Below, piece by piece: positions 33,564 through 41,835 of a stretch of 64,000 nt of DNA. Both the position numbers and the translations under genes were made by a program. Positions within the stretch are counted from its first letter, which is position 1. Each line of letters starts with the position of its first letter. The DNA comes from Mycobacterium sp. PSTR-4-N (lineage in GTDB: Bacteria > Actinomycetota > Actinomycetes > Mycobacteriales > Mycobacteriaceae). A model generated the notes under the pieces. That model had not been told where the DNA came from and did no database searches. It saw only the letters and a program-made list of their open reading frames with translations. The DNA is taken from NCBI RefSeq assembly GCF_022348085.1, contig NZ_JAKRFN010000022.1:1-64000 (forward strand), in the 5' to 3' direction.

Positions 33564-34742
33564 CTAGGGCTGGGCCGGAAAGGCCCTGCGCGACAACGCA
33601 GCAATGGCCGTCCCGCCGAAGATCAGTGCGCCCGCGACCCAGGGCAGCACACCCAGCCCCTGCCTGTCGAGCAGCATCGCCCCGAGCGCTGATCCGCCCG
33701 CGATCCCGACGTTGGCCGTGGCGTTGACCCACGCCCCGGCGCGTTCCGGGGACACCGCGTGCGTGCGCACCGCGCAGGCCTGATACACCGACGGCACCCC
33801 GCCGAACGCGGCGCACCACAGCGCCGTCGCGCACAGCACCGCGACCTGCGCGGGCCAACCCAGGCCCAGCAGTGCCACGGCCGCCACGGTGGCCAGCAGC
33901 AGGATCAGCGTGGTGCGGCGAGGATTGCGATCGAGGCCCTTGCCGGCGTACCAGAGGCCGAGCAGGCCGCACGCACCGCAGCCGAGCAGGATCGGGCCGA
34001 TGAACGCCGGACCGACGCCGCTGGACAGCAGCAGCAGGCTGATGAAGGTGTAGGCGCTGAAGTGACCGATGAAGACGACGAGGTTGGACGCGGAGACCGC
34101 GACGAGCATGCCCCGCCGTCCGCGCTCGGGCCTGCTGGTCGGTCGGCTGTTGGCCACCGGGGGGAGGACGGCGCCGACGAGCACGAACGTCGCGACCGAC
34201 GCCACCGCCAGCGTGATGAACGCGGCGCGCCATCCGGCCGCGGCCCCGAGCGAGGTCAGCAGCGGCACACCCAGCACCAGGCCCGCGGACACCCCGCTGC
34301 CGGCGATCGCCAATGCCCGGCCCACGTGCGCGCGAGACACCAACCGCGGCGAGTAGCCGATGAGCAACGCGAAGAACAGTGCGTGGGTGAGTCCGCCGAT
34401 CGCGCGTCCGGCGGCGACGACGGCGAAGGTGGGCGCGAGCGCGACCACGGTGTTGCTCAGCACGTAGCCGGCCACTGTGGCCATCAGCAGCGGTTTACGG
34501 GCGAAGCGCGAGGTGGCGATCGTCAGCGGTACGGCGCATATGGCCACCATCACGGCATAGAGTCCGACGAGCAGCCCTGTGGTCGAGTCGGAGACACCGA
34601 ACGCCGCGCCCAGATCGGGCAGCAGCCCCACGGGCAGCATTTCCGTGGTGACCGCCAGCGCCGATGCCAGCGCCAGCGAGAGCAGGGCGGGCAGGGCGTC
34701 ACGCACACCGCGCGTCGTCGCCTGGTCGGCTGTCAGAGTCAC
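33564..34742 (-). CDS. MFS transporter
   Basis: A 392-aa major facilitator of the 12-helix DHA1-type arabinose/drug exporter group. The region after helix 2 reads LYAVMVAICAVPLTIATSRFARK, matching the conserved loop 2-3, and AGRAIGGLTHALFFALL contains the helix-4 arginine. The GTG start lies 50 nt from the divergent ROK regulator. The intervening DNA carries a 25-bp near-perfect inverted repeat, so the ROK protein probably represses it. Substrate could be a sugar or a drug; ROK control favours a sugar-related compound. Confidence 0.85.
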   Translation of the reverse strand: MTLTADQATTRGVRDALPALLSLALASALAVTTEMLPVGLLPDLGAAFGVSDSTTGLLVGLYAVMVAICAVPLTIATSRFARKPLLMATVAGYVLSNTVVALAPTFAVVAAGRAIGGLTHALFFALLIGYSPRLVSRAHVGRALAIAGSGVSAGLVLGVPLLTSLGAAAGWRAAFITLAVASVATFVLVGAVLPPVANSRPTSRPERGRRGMLVAVSASNLVVFIGHFSAYTFISLLLLSSGVGPAFIGPILLGCGACGLLGLWYAGKGLDRNPRRTTLILLLATVAAVALLGLGWPAQVAVLCATALWCAAFGGVPSVYQACAVRTHAVSPERAGAWVNATANVGIAGGSALGAMLLDRQGLGVLPWVAGALIFGGTAIAALSRRAFPAQP

Positions 34743-34750
34743 GTGTCCCT

Positions 34751-34775
34751 AATATACTCAGTCGGCGAGTTTATT
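34751..34775. promoter_or_regulatory. Inverted repeat between MFS and ROK genes, probable operator
   Basis: AATATACTC, 7-bp spacer, GAGTTTATT: eight of nine positions are complementary. It lies between the divergent starts and overlaps the likely -10 regions. The AT-rich ends resemble NagC/Mlc-type ROK operators in style. Confidence 0.65.
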
Positions 34776-34792
34776 CAAAAGGAGTATCGCGC

Positions 34793-35968
34793 ATGGTCTC
34801 TGCACATGCCGAACGGTTGCGTTGGCACACCGCCGCGCAGCTGCTCGCGGTGATGCGGGACGAACCCGGCATCACACGCGCCGCGGCGGCGTCCCGACTC
34901 GGCATCGGTAGCGGCAGTGCCAGCGAGCTGGCGGCGCGGCTGCGCAAGGCCCGCCTGCTCGACGAGGCCCCCGCGGCAGCGCAGGGCCGGGGCCGACCTA
35001 CCGCGGTGCTGGCCGCGCACGACGGGGGTCCACTGATCCTGGCGGCTGAACTGGGAGCCGCCGACTGGCGGCTGGCCGTCGCCGGCGTGGACGGCCGGCT
35101 CGCCGTCGTGGCGCACGAGGGCTATGCGGGCGATGACCTCGCCGGCGCGCTGACGACGATGTCGCGCGCGATCGGCGCGATGTACCGGCGTCACGCCGAT
35201 CGCTGTGCAGCGCTGTCGATTTCGGTCGCGGGAACCGTGAGCGAGAACAAGTTGGTCCAGTTCACCGCCCGTGGCTCACGAGATGTCGATTTGGCCGTGC
35301 TGGCCGCGAAGATCCCGCGGCGGGTGCCCGTGCTCCTCGGCAACGACGCCACCCTCGCCGGCCTGGCCGAGGCCCGCACCGGCGCCGCTCGCGGTGTGAC
35401 GACGGCGCTGCATCTGATGGTCGCCCAGGGCATCGGCGGAGCATTGGTCGTGGGCGGTGAACCGGTCGCGGGCGCGCACGGCGCCGCGGGGGAGTACGGG
35501 CACGTCCCCTTCGGTGAGCCGGGGCGCGAATGCCCATGTGGCGCAATGGCTTGCTGGGATATGACCGTGGACGGTCGGGCACTCGCGCGTCATCTCGGCG
35601 AACCGGAACCGTCCGACCCGACCCGCTACGTCCATGACGTGATGGCGCGGCGGGATGACTTCTCTCGCAGAGCTTTTCGACAGGTGGCGGTCTCCCTGGG
35701 CCGCGGCATCGGTGCGTTGGTCAACCTGCACGACCCGCAGGTCGTGACGCTCGGCGGGGTGGCCGCGCTGCTGCGGGCGCAGGCGAGCGACGATTTCGCC
35801 GCCGCCTTCCGTGACGCGCTGATGGCGTTCCGGAAGGCGTCACCGCCGCCGGTGCGCGATGCGCAGCATGGTGCGGACGGGCCGCTGCAGGGTGCCGTGA
35901 TCGCGGGGCTCGACCGTGCGACGTCGCCGGACGCACTGGCTGCGTGGGTGGCACGGCAGGGTGCCTGA
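34793..35968 (+). CDS. ROK-family transcriptional regulator
   Basis: A 391-aa protein with an N-terminal winged HTH (residues about 12-65, GITRAAAASRLGIGSGSASELAARL in outline) and a ROK domain. The kinase-type Asp is in LLGNDATLAG. The zinc site is His237 plus Cys247, Cys249 and Cys254 (CPCGAMAC), a variant of the CxCGxxGCxE consensus with Ala replacing Gly and Asp replacing Glu. ATG 34793 follows an AAAGGAG ribosome site. It is divergent from the MFS gene with an operator-like repeat between, so it probably senses a sugar and controls that transporter and itself. Confidence 0.87.
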   Translation: MVSAHAERLRWHTAAQLLAVMRDEPGITRAAAASRLGIGSGSASELAARLRKARLLDEAPAAAQGRGRPTAVLAAHDGGPLILAAELGAADWRLAVAGVDGRLAVVAHEGYAGDDLAGALTTMSRAIGAMYRRHADRCAALSISVAGTVSENKLVQFTARGSRDVDLAVLAAKIPRRVPVLLGNDATLAGLAEARTGAARGVTTALHLMVAQGIGGALVVGGEPVAGAHGAAGEYGHVPFGEPGRECPCGAMACWDMTVDGRALARHLGEPEPSDPTRYVHDVMARRDDFSRRAFRQVAVSLGRGIGALVNLHDPQVVTLGGVAALLRAQASDDFAAAFRDALMAFRKASPPPVRDAQHGADGPLQGAVIAGLDRATSPDALAAWVARQGA

Positions 35969-35986
35969 CCTGGTACGCGCCGGAGA

Positions 35987-36262
35987 TCACCACCGGTCCA
36001 TCAGGCCGAACACCTGCAAGCCGTAGACGATGGCGACGGTCAGGAACAGAACCACGACGATCCCGGCGCCGATCATGCCGGCGATCGCCACCGGTGTGAA
36101 GCGGTGTTTCGGCGGCGGGTTCTGGTTTGCCGACGCCGACAGTGAGCCCGAATCGGGTGGGGTGTCACCCGGTTGCACACTTCCGCCCTGCGAGAGACCC
36201 GTGGTATCGCTGGGGTCCGGGTCGGGGGGAAGCGCTGTGGGGTGCTCGGCACTCGCCGCCAT
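35987..36262 (-). CDS. DUF6480 family small membrane protein
   Basis: A 91-aa protein from ATG 36262 (GGAG 7-10 nt upstream). The N-terminal half carries PDPDPSDTTGLSQGGSVQPG and TPPDSGS, the Pro/Gly-rich signature I associate with DUF6480; the C-terminal half is a single membrane segment (VAIAGMIGAGIVVVLFLTVAIVYG). Expected topology is a cytoplasmic or surface-exposed disordered tail with one helix. It is convergent with the ROK gene. Function unknown. Confidence 0.75.
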   Translation of the reverse strand: MAASAEHPTALPPDPDPSDTTGLSQGGSVQPGDTPPDSGSLSASANQNPPPKHRFTPVAIAGMIGAGIVVVLFLTVAIVYGLQVFGLMDRW

Positions 36263-36380
36263 GGCTGTACTCCTGTCGACAGGTTTCCCTGTCAATCCCC
36301 GCGTGCTGTGGTCCGGCAAACGGATTCCGCCGCGTCAGGGGTGTTCGTCAGAGTTCGGTCACGGCTGCCCCGGGCGCCCG

Positions 36381-36409
36381 GCGCGCGTTCGGGACCGCCG
36401 AACGCGCGC
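36381..36409. terminator. Strong hairpin between dapD and the DUF6480 gene
   Basis: GCGCGCGTTCGG, 5-nt loop, and its exact complement, 12 bp of stem. It lies downstream of dapD and upstream of the DUF6480 gene, so it could terminate dapD mRNA. It adjoins repeat copy 5. Confidence 0.55.
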
Positions 36410-36417
36410 AAACTACC

Positions 36418-36458
36418 GGCTCGCGCGGCGTGTCGACGTACAAACGCGCGCGCTCGCC
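36418..36458. repeat. Palindromic repeat, copy 5 (inverted orientation)
   Basis: Contains CGGCGTGTCG at 36426-36435, the exact reverse complement of the CGACACGCCG core, flanked by GGCTCGCGC on the left and GCGCGCGCTCGCC on the right. It lies just after the dapD stop codon. Confidence 0.55.
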
Positions 36459-36471
36459 GAAACGCGCCGGG

Positions 36472-37455
36472 CTAGTTGGCGTGCAGGGCCTCGTTCAGCG
36501 TGATGCCGGTACCGTCGCGCTTGACCACCTCGACCGCGCCGGTCACCGAGTTGCGGCGGAACAACAGATTGTTCGTCCCGGAGAGCTCACGCGCCTTGAC
36601 CGTCTGCCCGTCAGAGGTCGTCACCTTGGTGCCCGCGGTGACGTACAGCCCGGCCTCGATCACGCAGTCGTCGCCCAGCGAGATTCCGAGCCCTGCGTTG
36701 GCGCCCAGCAGGCACCGCTTACCGATCGAGATCACCTGCGTGCCACCGCCGGAGAGCGTGCCCATGATCGACGCGCCACCCCCGACATCGGATCCGTCGC
36801 CGACGACGACACCGGCTGAGATGCGGCCCTCGACCATCGAACTGCCCAGGGTGCCGGCGTTGTAGTTCACGAAGCCCTCGTGCATGACGGTCGTACCCGG
36901 CGCCAGGTGTGCACCCAGGCGCACCCGGTCCGCGTCGGCGATGCGCACCCCGGCCGGCATCACGTAGTCGACCATGCGCGGGAACTTGTCGACGCCGTAG
37001 ACGGTGACGGGGCCGCGGCGGCGCAACCGGGCGCGCACCGTCTCAAAACCGTCGATAGCACAGGGCCCGTAGTTGGTCCACGCCACATTGGTCAGCACGC
37101 CGAAGAACCCGTCCGCGTTGAGCCCGTGCGGCGCCACCAGCCGGTGGGAGAGCAGATGCAGACGCAGGTAGGCGTCGTAGGCGTCGACGGCCTTGTCGTC
37201 CAGCGACGCGATCGCGGTGCGGACCACCACGACGTCGACCCCACGGTCCTCGTCGGGGACGGCGAGCTCGGCGAGCTCCGCGGGCACCTCGGCCACCGAC
37301 AACCGCACCGTGCCGGAGACATTCCCCGAGTCGCTGCGCTCCTGCCCGCCGGTCTCGCCCTCCTCTGACAGCTCCGGTGCCGGGAACCACACGTCGAGAA
37401 CGGATCCGTCGGCCGCGATCGTCGCCACTCCGATACCTGATGCACCTGTTGTCAC
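36472..37455 (-). CDS. dapD: Tetrahydrodipicolinate N-succinyltransferase DapD
   Basis: A 327-aa acyltransferase, first step of the succinylase branch of diaminopimelate synthesis. The left-handed beta-helix hexapeptide repeats run from about residue 165 to 270 (IADADRVRLGAHLAPGTTV, ISAGVVVGDGSDVGGGAS in part). The actinobacterial N-terminal domain (GVATIAADGSVLDVWFP) and the FVNYNAGTLG active-site loop are present. Closely follows Rv1201c (recalled, 317 aa). ATG start. In M. tuberculosis dapE is adjacent; here 4.3 kb of inserted genes separate them. Confidence 0.94.
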   Translation of the reverse strand: MTTGASGIGVATIAADGSVLDVWFPAPELSEEGETGGQERSDSGNVSGTVRLSVAEVPAELAELAVPDEDRGVDVVVVRTAIASLDDKAVDAYDAYLRLHLLSHRLVAPHGLNADGFFGVLTNVAWTNYGPCAIDGFETVRARLRRRGPVTVYGVDKFPRMVDYVMPAGVRIADADRVRLGAHLAPGTTVMHEGFVNYNAGTLGSSMVEGRISAGVVVGDGSDVGGGASIMGTLSGGGTQVISIGKRCLLGANAGLGISLGDDCVIEAGLYVTAGTKVTTSDGQTVKARELSGTNNLLFRRNSVTGAVEVVKRDGTGITLNEALHAN

Positions 37456-37544
37456 GGTGCCTCAGGCTACCGGTGGGCCTAGCATCGCGTGACAGGTCCC
37501 GACCCGGGCCCCGATCGGACGGGAGGCGTGCCACGAGTACCGAC

Positions 37545-38444
37545 GTGACGTTGCGCCAACTGCGTTACTTCGCCGTGCTCGGCGAGGAGCTGAACTATCG
37601 CCGCGCCGCCGAGAAGCTGTTCATCACCCAGCCGGCACTGTCCACCGCGATCAAGCAACTCGAGCAGCACTTCGGCGTCGTGCTGTTCCGGCGCAACACC
37701 CGCGAGGTCGCGCTCACCGACCTCGGCGCGGCCTGGTTGCCCCAGGTGCAGCAGGCGCTGGCCGGCGTCGACGCCGTCGTCGACAACCTCGTCATGCTCT
37801 CCGGTACCCGCCGCGGCGTTCTCCGGGTCGGCTACCTCATCGGCACCGGAGCCGACCTGCTCTTCCGGCTGGTGCGCCACTTCGAGGCCGCCTACCCCGA
37901 CGTCACGGTCGAGCCGATCGAGTTCGACTTCGCCGATCCGACCGCAGGTCTCGCCGACGGGACCACCGAGGTGGCGATCATCCGGCCGCCGGTCGACCTG
38001 CCCGAGCACCGCATGCTGATCTTGGACTCCGAGTCGTGGGTGGCCTGTCTGCCTCGGGATCACCGTCTCTCGGGGCGCGCCGAGATCTCGATCATCGAGC
38101 TGCTCGACGATCCGATCGTGTGCGCTCCGTTGACGGCAGGCACGTGGCGCGATTACTGGCTGGCGATGGACGTGCGCGGTAACCGGCCGCCGACCATCGC
38201 GGCCGTGGCCGCCACCTACGAGGCCGAGACCACGGCGATCGCGCGCGGGCTCGGGATCAGCTTCACCACCTCATCTGTCGCCCGGTTCTACGACCGGCCC
38301 GGCATCGCGTACGTCCCGATCAGCGACCGGCCGCCCAGCCACACCGCGCTCGCGTGGAACCCGGGCAGCCTGACGCCTCAAGCCGACGCCCTCGTCCGGT
38401 TGGTGGCCGAGCAGTGGAGCACCGGTGAGCCCGAGCCCGAGTGA
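37545..38444 (+). CDS. LysR-family regulator of the amine transport/transaminase genes
   Basis: A 299-aa LTTR. The N-terminal HTH (TLRQLRYFAVLGEELNYRRA, then FITQPALSTAIKQLE) is canonical; the rest is the effector domain. GTG 37545 gives the standard start. It lies 105 nt upstream of, and on the same strand as, an APC permease and an (R)-transaminase, which it probably controls. The gap to dapD is 89 nt, divergent. The effector is not known; an amine or keto acid is a reasonable guess. Confidence 0.85.
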   Translation: MTLRQLRYFAVLGEELNYRRAAEKLFITQPALSTAIKQLEQHFGVVLFRRNTREVALTDLGAAWLPQVQQALAGVDAVVDNLVMLSGTRRGVLRVGYLIGTGADLLFRLVRHFEAAYPDVTVEPIEFDFADPTAGLADGTTEVAIIRPPVDLPEHRMLILDSESWVACLPRDHRLSGRAEISIIELLDDPIVCAPLTAGTWRDYWLAMDVRGNRPPTIAAVAATYEAETTAIARGLGISFTTSSVARFYDRPGIAYVPISDRPPSHTALAWNPGSLTPQADALVRLVAEQWSTGEPEPE

Positions 38445-38549
38445 TAACCGGAGTTTATGAGTAGATCAAAACATCGAACTTCCGGTGACGCCGAGATGGC
38501 GGAATTCTGTCCAGGAGTGTCCATCCCCCCAGCGTGACCTGGAGTGACC

Positions 38550-40052
38550 ATGACCGACGCAGACATCCGCCCGACTCATTCATCCGCATCACCCGCGAAC
38601 GACGAAGACGCCGTGCTCGCCGAGCTCGGCTACTCCCAGAAGCTGGACCGTTCGGTCGGCACCCTGGCCTCGTTCGCCATCGGGTTCGCGACGATCAGTG
38701 CGACCACCGCGGTGTTCACCGGTTTCGGCGCCGGCTACTTCACCGCCGGTGCGCCGTTCGTGTGGACGCTGCTGCTGGCCGGCGCCGTGTTCGCGCTGTG
38801 GACGTTCATCGCCGCCGACCTGACCGCCAAGCTGCCGCTGGCCGGCTACTCCTACCAGTGGATCAGCCGGATCAACGGACCCAATCTGGCCTGGTTCACC
38901 GGCGTCATCGCGCTGCTGGGCTGGGTCTGCGGCATGACAGGAGTCGGCTTCATCCTGTCCGGCTACCTCGGCGGACTGTTCGGCTGGAGCATGAGCCAGA
39001 GTGCGCAGATCCTGCTCGCGATCGGCGTGGTGTTCGTCTGCGTGCTCATCAACATCTACGGCGTGCGGTTCGCGACGATGGTCAACAACATCGGCGTCAG
39101 CCTCGAACTGGTCATCACCGTCGGCGCCACCGCGCTGATCGCGATCATCGCGTTCTCGTCACCGGAGAACCACCAGCCGATCTCGACGCTGTTCACCGGT
39201 GGGCAGTCCGGCGACAAGGACTCCTACATGCTGGCCTGGCTCGCTGCCGCGCTGGGACCGTTCTTCGGCCTGATCGGCGTCGAGTCCGGGGCCGACGTCG
39301 CCGAGGAGACCAAGAACGCCCGCCGCGTGGTGCCCAAGACCATGTTCTATGCGCTCGTCACCTCGATCGTCATCGAGTTCCTGATGTACGTGGTGTACGT
39401 GCTGGCCATCAAGGATGCCGCCGCGGTCGAGGCCAATTCGGCCGCACCGATCGAGGAGATCATCACCCAGCAGGCCGGCCCGGTGGTCACGAAAATCGTT
39501 GTGGCCGTGGCATTGACGAACATCCTGGCCTGCCTGCTGGCCAACATCCTGGTGGCCACCCGGCTGACGTACTCGATGGCCCGCGACAACATGCTGCCGT
39601 TCTCGCACGTGTGGCGCCACGTGTCGCCCAAGTCCAAGGCGCCGACGTACGCGGTGCTCGGGCTGGGTTGCCTGTCGGCGCTGCTGCTCCTCTCCGCGCT
39701 GGTCAACGAGAAGGCGTTCAACTACATCATCGGTATCGCGTCGCTGCTGTTCTTCTTCGTCTACATCCTGCAGACCATCGGGCTGATCGTCGGCTACCGG
39801 CGCGGCACCATTCCGCGCGGCGAACCCGGCACCTTCGACCTGGGCCGGTTCCGGCTCCCGCTCTACGTCACGGCGTTGGTCGTGTTCCTCGGCGTCGCGG
39901 TCGCCCTGCTCTTCCTCCCGCAGTTCACCACCAACAAGTGGGTGTTCCTCGGCATCGTCGCCGTCGCGGCGCTGTGGTGGGCCACCGGGCTGAAGTCGCG
40001 CCTGGCGCGCGGTGACGCCGGCGCGACGTACGCCAAGACCCACAACCTCTGA
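38550..40052 (+). CDS. APC-family amino acid/amine permease
   Basis: A 500-aa permease with about 12 hydrophobic segments. APC markers: FAIGFATISATTAVFTGFGAG in helix 1, LPLAGYSYQWISRI after helix 2, and LIGVESGADVAEETKNARRVVPK in the helix 6 region. ATG 38550 has GGAG 5 nt upstream; a GTG two codons earlier is possible. It is 34 nt before the (R)-transaminase gene and most likely imports the amine or amino acid that enzyme uses. Similar in kind, not in detail, to the permease at 6448. Confidence 0.88.
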   Translation: MTDADIRPTHSSASPANDEDAVLAELGYSQKLDRSVGTLASFAIGFATISATTAVFTGFGAGYFTAGAPFVWTLLLAGAVFALWTFIAADLTAKLPLAGYSYQWISRINGPNLAWFTGVIALLGWVCGMTGVGFILSGYLGGLFGWSMSQSAQILLAIGVVFVCVLINIYGVRFATMVNNIGVSLELVITVGATALIAIIAFSSPENHQPISTLFTGGQSGDKDSYMLAWLAAALGPFFGLIGVESGADVAEETKNARRVVPKTMFYALVTSIVIEFLMYVVYVLAIKDAAAVEANSAAPIEEIITQQAGPVVTKIVVAVALTNILACLLANILVATRLTYSMARDNMLPFSHVWRHVSPKSKAPTYAVLGLGCLSALLLLSALVNEKAFNYIIGIASLLFFFVYILQTIGLIVGYRRGTIPRGEPGTFDLGRFRLPLYVTALVVFLGVAVALLFLPQFTTNKWVFLGIVAVAALWWATGLKSRLARGDAGATYAKTHNL

Positions 40053-40086
40053 GCGCCATCCCTAGAACCGAAAGGCATTGTCTCCC

Positions 40087-41103
40087 ATGACTGTTACCGA
40101 TACAGGAACGTCCAACCTGGTCGCCGTCGAGCCCGGTGCCATCCGCGAGGACACCCCGCCCGGCTCGGTGATCCAGTACAGCGATTACGAACTGGACACC
40201 TCGAGCCCCTACGCCGGCGGCGTGGCCTGGATCGAAGGCGAGTTCATTCCCGCCGAGGACGCGCGAATCTCGATCTTCGACACCGGGTTCGGGCACTCCG
40301 ATCTGACCTACACCGTCGCCCATGTCTGGCACGGCAACATCTTCCGGCTCGGCGACCACCTGGACCGGCTGCTCGACGGCGCCCGCAAGCTGCGCCTGGA
40401 CGCCGGAATGAGCAAAGACGAACTCGCCGAGATCACCAAGAAGTGCGTGAGCATGTCTCAGCTGCGCGAGTCGTTCGTGAACCTCACGGTCACCCGTGGC
40501 TACGGACGCCGCAAGGGCGAGAAGGACCTGACCAAGCTCACCCACCAGGTGTACATCTACGCGATTCCCTACCTGTGGGCGTTCCCCCCGTACGAGCAAA
40601 TCTTCGGCACCACCGCCGTCGTCCCGCGCCACGTGCGCCGCGCAGGCCGCAACACCGTCGACCCGACGATCAAGAACTACCAGTGGGGCGATCTCACCGC
40701 GGCCAGCTTCGAGGCCAAGGACCGTGGCGCGCGGACGGCGATCCTGCTGGACTCCGACAACTGCGTAGCCGAAGGGCCCGGGTTCAACGTGTGCATCGTC
40801 AAAGACGGCGTCCTCGCGTCCCCGTCACGTAATGCGCTGCCGGGCATCACCCGCAAGACCGTGTTCGAGATCGCCGACGCGATGGGCATCGAGGCGAGCC
40901 TGCGCGACGTCACCAGCCACGAGCTCTACGAGGCCGACGAGATCATGGCGGTCACCACCGCAGGTGGCGTCACCCCGATCAACACCCTCGACGGTGAGCC
41001 GATCGGCTCGGGCGAGCCGGGCCCGATGACCGTCGCCATCCGGGACCGCTTCTGGGCGCTGATGGACGAGCCGTCGCCACTGATCGAGGCCATCCAGTAC
41101 TGA
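40087..41103 (+). CDS. (R)-selective amine transaminase, fold-type IV
   Basis: A 338-aa class IV PLP aminotransferase. The PLP lysine is Lys196 (DPTIKNYQWGD); the glutamate that contacts the pyridine ring is in AEGPGFNV. The FDTGFGHSDLTYTV block with His70 is the signature of (R)-amine transaminases rather than of branched-chain or D-amino acid enzymes. From memory the sequence is nearly the same as the characterised M. vanbaalenii (R)-transaminase, including AVEPGAIREDTP and TRGYGRRKGEKDL-like runs. ATG 40087 has GAAAGG upstream. It follows an APC permease and a LysR gene. The natural substrate is unknown; transfer of amino groups from (R)-amines to pyruvate is the family reaction. Confidence 0.9.
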   Translation: MTVTDTGTSNLVAVEPGAIREDTPPGSVIQYSDYELDTSSPYAGGVAWIEGEFIPAEDARISIFDTGFGHSDLTYTVAHVWHGNIFRLGDHLDRLLDGARKLRLDAGMSKDELAEITKKCVSMSQLRESFVNLTVTRGYGRRKGEKDLTKLTHQVYIYAIPYLWAFPPYEQIFGTTAVVPRHVRRAGRNTVDPTIKNYQWGDLTAASFEAKDRGARTAILLDSDNCVAEGPGFNVCIVKDGVLASPSRNALPGITRKTVFEIADAMGIEASLRDVTSHELYEADEIMAVTTAGGVTPINTLDGEPIGSGEPGPMTVAIRDRFWALMDEPSPLIEAIQY

Positions 41104-41107
41104 CCGC

Positions 41108-41416
41108 TCACATCGAGAAGGCCAGCGCCACCGCAGCGGTCACCGCGAACACCGCGGTCCCGTAGCCGAGCACCCGGATTTCCAGCTCCGCCACCTCGAC
41201 GGCGTGGGGAGTCCGGATGCGGCGCGACCGCCGGTAACCCAGCACCAGCACGGCGATGGCCAACAGTCCGGCCAGTGTCGCCAGCCACGGCCCGCCCGCG
41301 ATCGGCGGGCCGTGGTGGCGAATCAGCATCAGTGCGCCGCCGACCATCAGGCCCAGGGAACTGCGCTCCCAGGACAGCAGGGTCCGCTCGGTCTGCAAGC
41401 CCGGCTTCTCCGCCAC
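41108..41416 (-). CDS. DUF202 membrane protein (first of two)
   Basis: A 102-aa protein starting at GTG 41416. The DUF202 signature ERTLLSWERSSLGL begins at residue 10, followed by three hydrophobic helices. The C-terminus is FAVTAAVALAFSM. It is 11 nt downstream of the other DUF202 gene on the same strand, so they form a two-gene operon and may make a heteromer. It is convergent with the transaminase. Function of DUF202 proteins is unknown. Confidence 0.82.
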   Translation of the reverse strand: MAEKPGLQTERTLLSWERSSLGLMVGGALMLIRHHGPPIAGGPWLATLAGLLAIAVLVLGYRRSRRIRTPHAVEVAELEIRVLGYGTAVFAVTAAVALAFSM

Positions 41417-41427
41417 GTCAGCGCCCC

Positions 41428-41781
41428 TCAGTGCCCGGTCGGGGGCCAGATCACCAACACCACCAGCACGCCGAACGTGACAGCGACGATGCCGGCGGCC
41501 AGCGCCGCGGGAACGCGTGTGGGCGGCAGGTCCACGCCGCGGCGCATCGCGTCCTGCACCACCCGCCACCGGCGCACGGCGAGCACGGCCAGCACGCCGC
41601 CGCCCGCGGTCAGCACCACGCTGAGCAGATGTCGCACCCCGGCGATCCCGAACGCCGGCGCGAACTGCACGACGGCCACCCCGCCGGCGATCAGCGCCAA
41701 CGCGGTTCGGATCCACGCCAGGAAAGTACGTTCGTTGGCCAGCGTGAACCGATAGTCGGGTTCCTGCTCCGATGGTGGCAT
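41428..41781 (-). CDS. DUF202 membrane protein, YidH-like (second of two)
   Basis: A 117-aa protein. FTLANERTFLAWIRTALALIAGG is the YidH/DUF202 hallmark, followed by two further hydrophobic helices. ATG start with AAGGAG just upstream. First gene of the pair with its paralogue at 41108-41416, and divergent from dapE with 54 nt between starts. The family is widespread but without known function. Confidence 0.85.
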   Translation of the reverse strand: MPPSEQEPDYRFTLANERTFLAWIRTALALIAGGVAVVQFAPAFGIAGVRHLLSVVLTAGGGVLAVLAVRRWRVVQDAMRRGVDLPPTRVPAALAAGIVAVTFGVLVVLVIWPPTGH

Positions 41782-41821
41782 CGAGCTCCTTCCCAGCGCG
41801 GTCTCACGCTAGCGAACCGAC

Positions 41822-41827
41822 TAACCT
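41822..41827 (+). promoter_or_regulatory. -10 box for dapE
   Basis: TAACCT followed by eight nt and then GTG 41836. Spacing is at the upper limit for a leaderless start, so a very short leader is equally possible. Confidence 0.45.
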
Positions 41828-41835
41828 GGTGTCTC

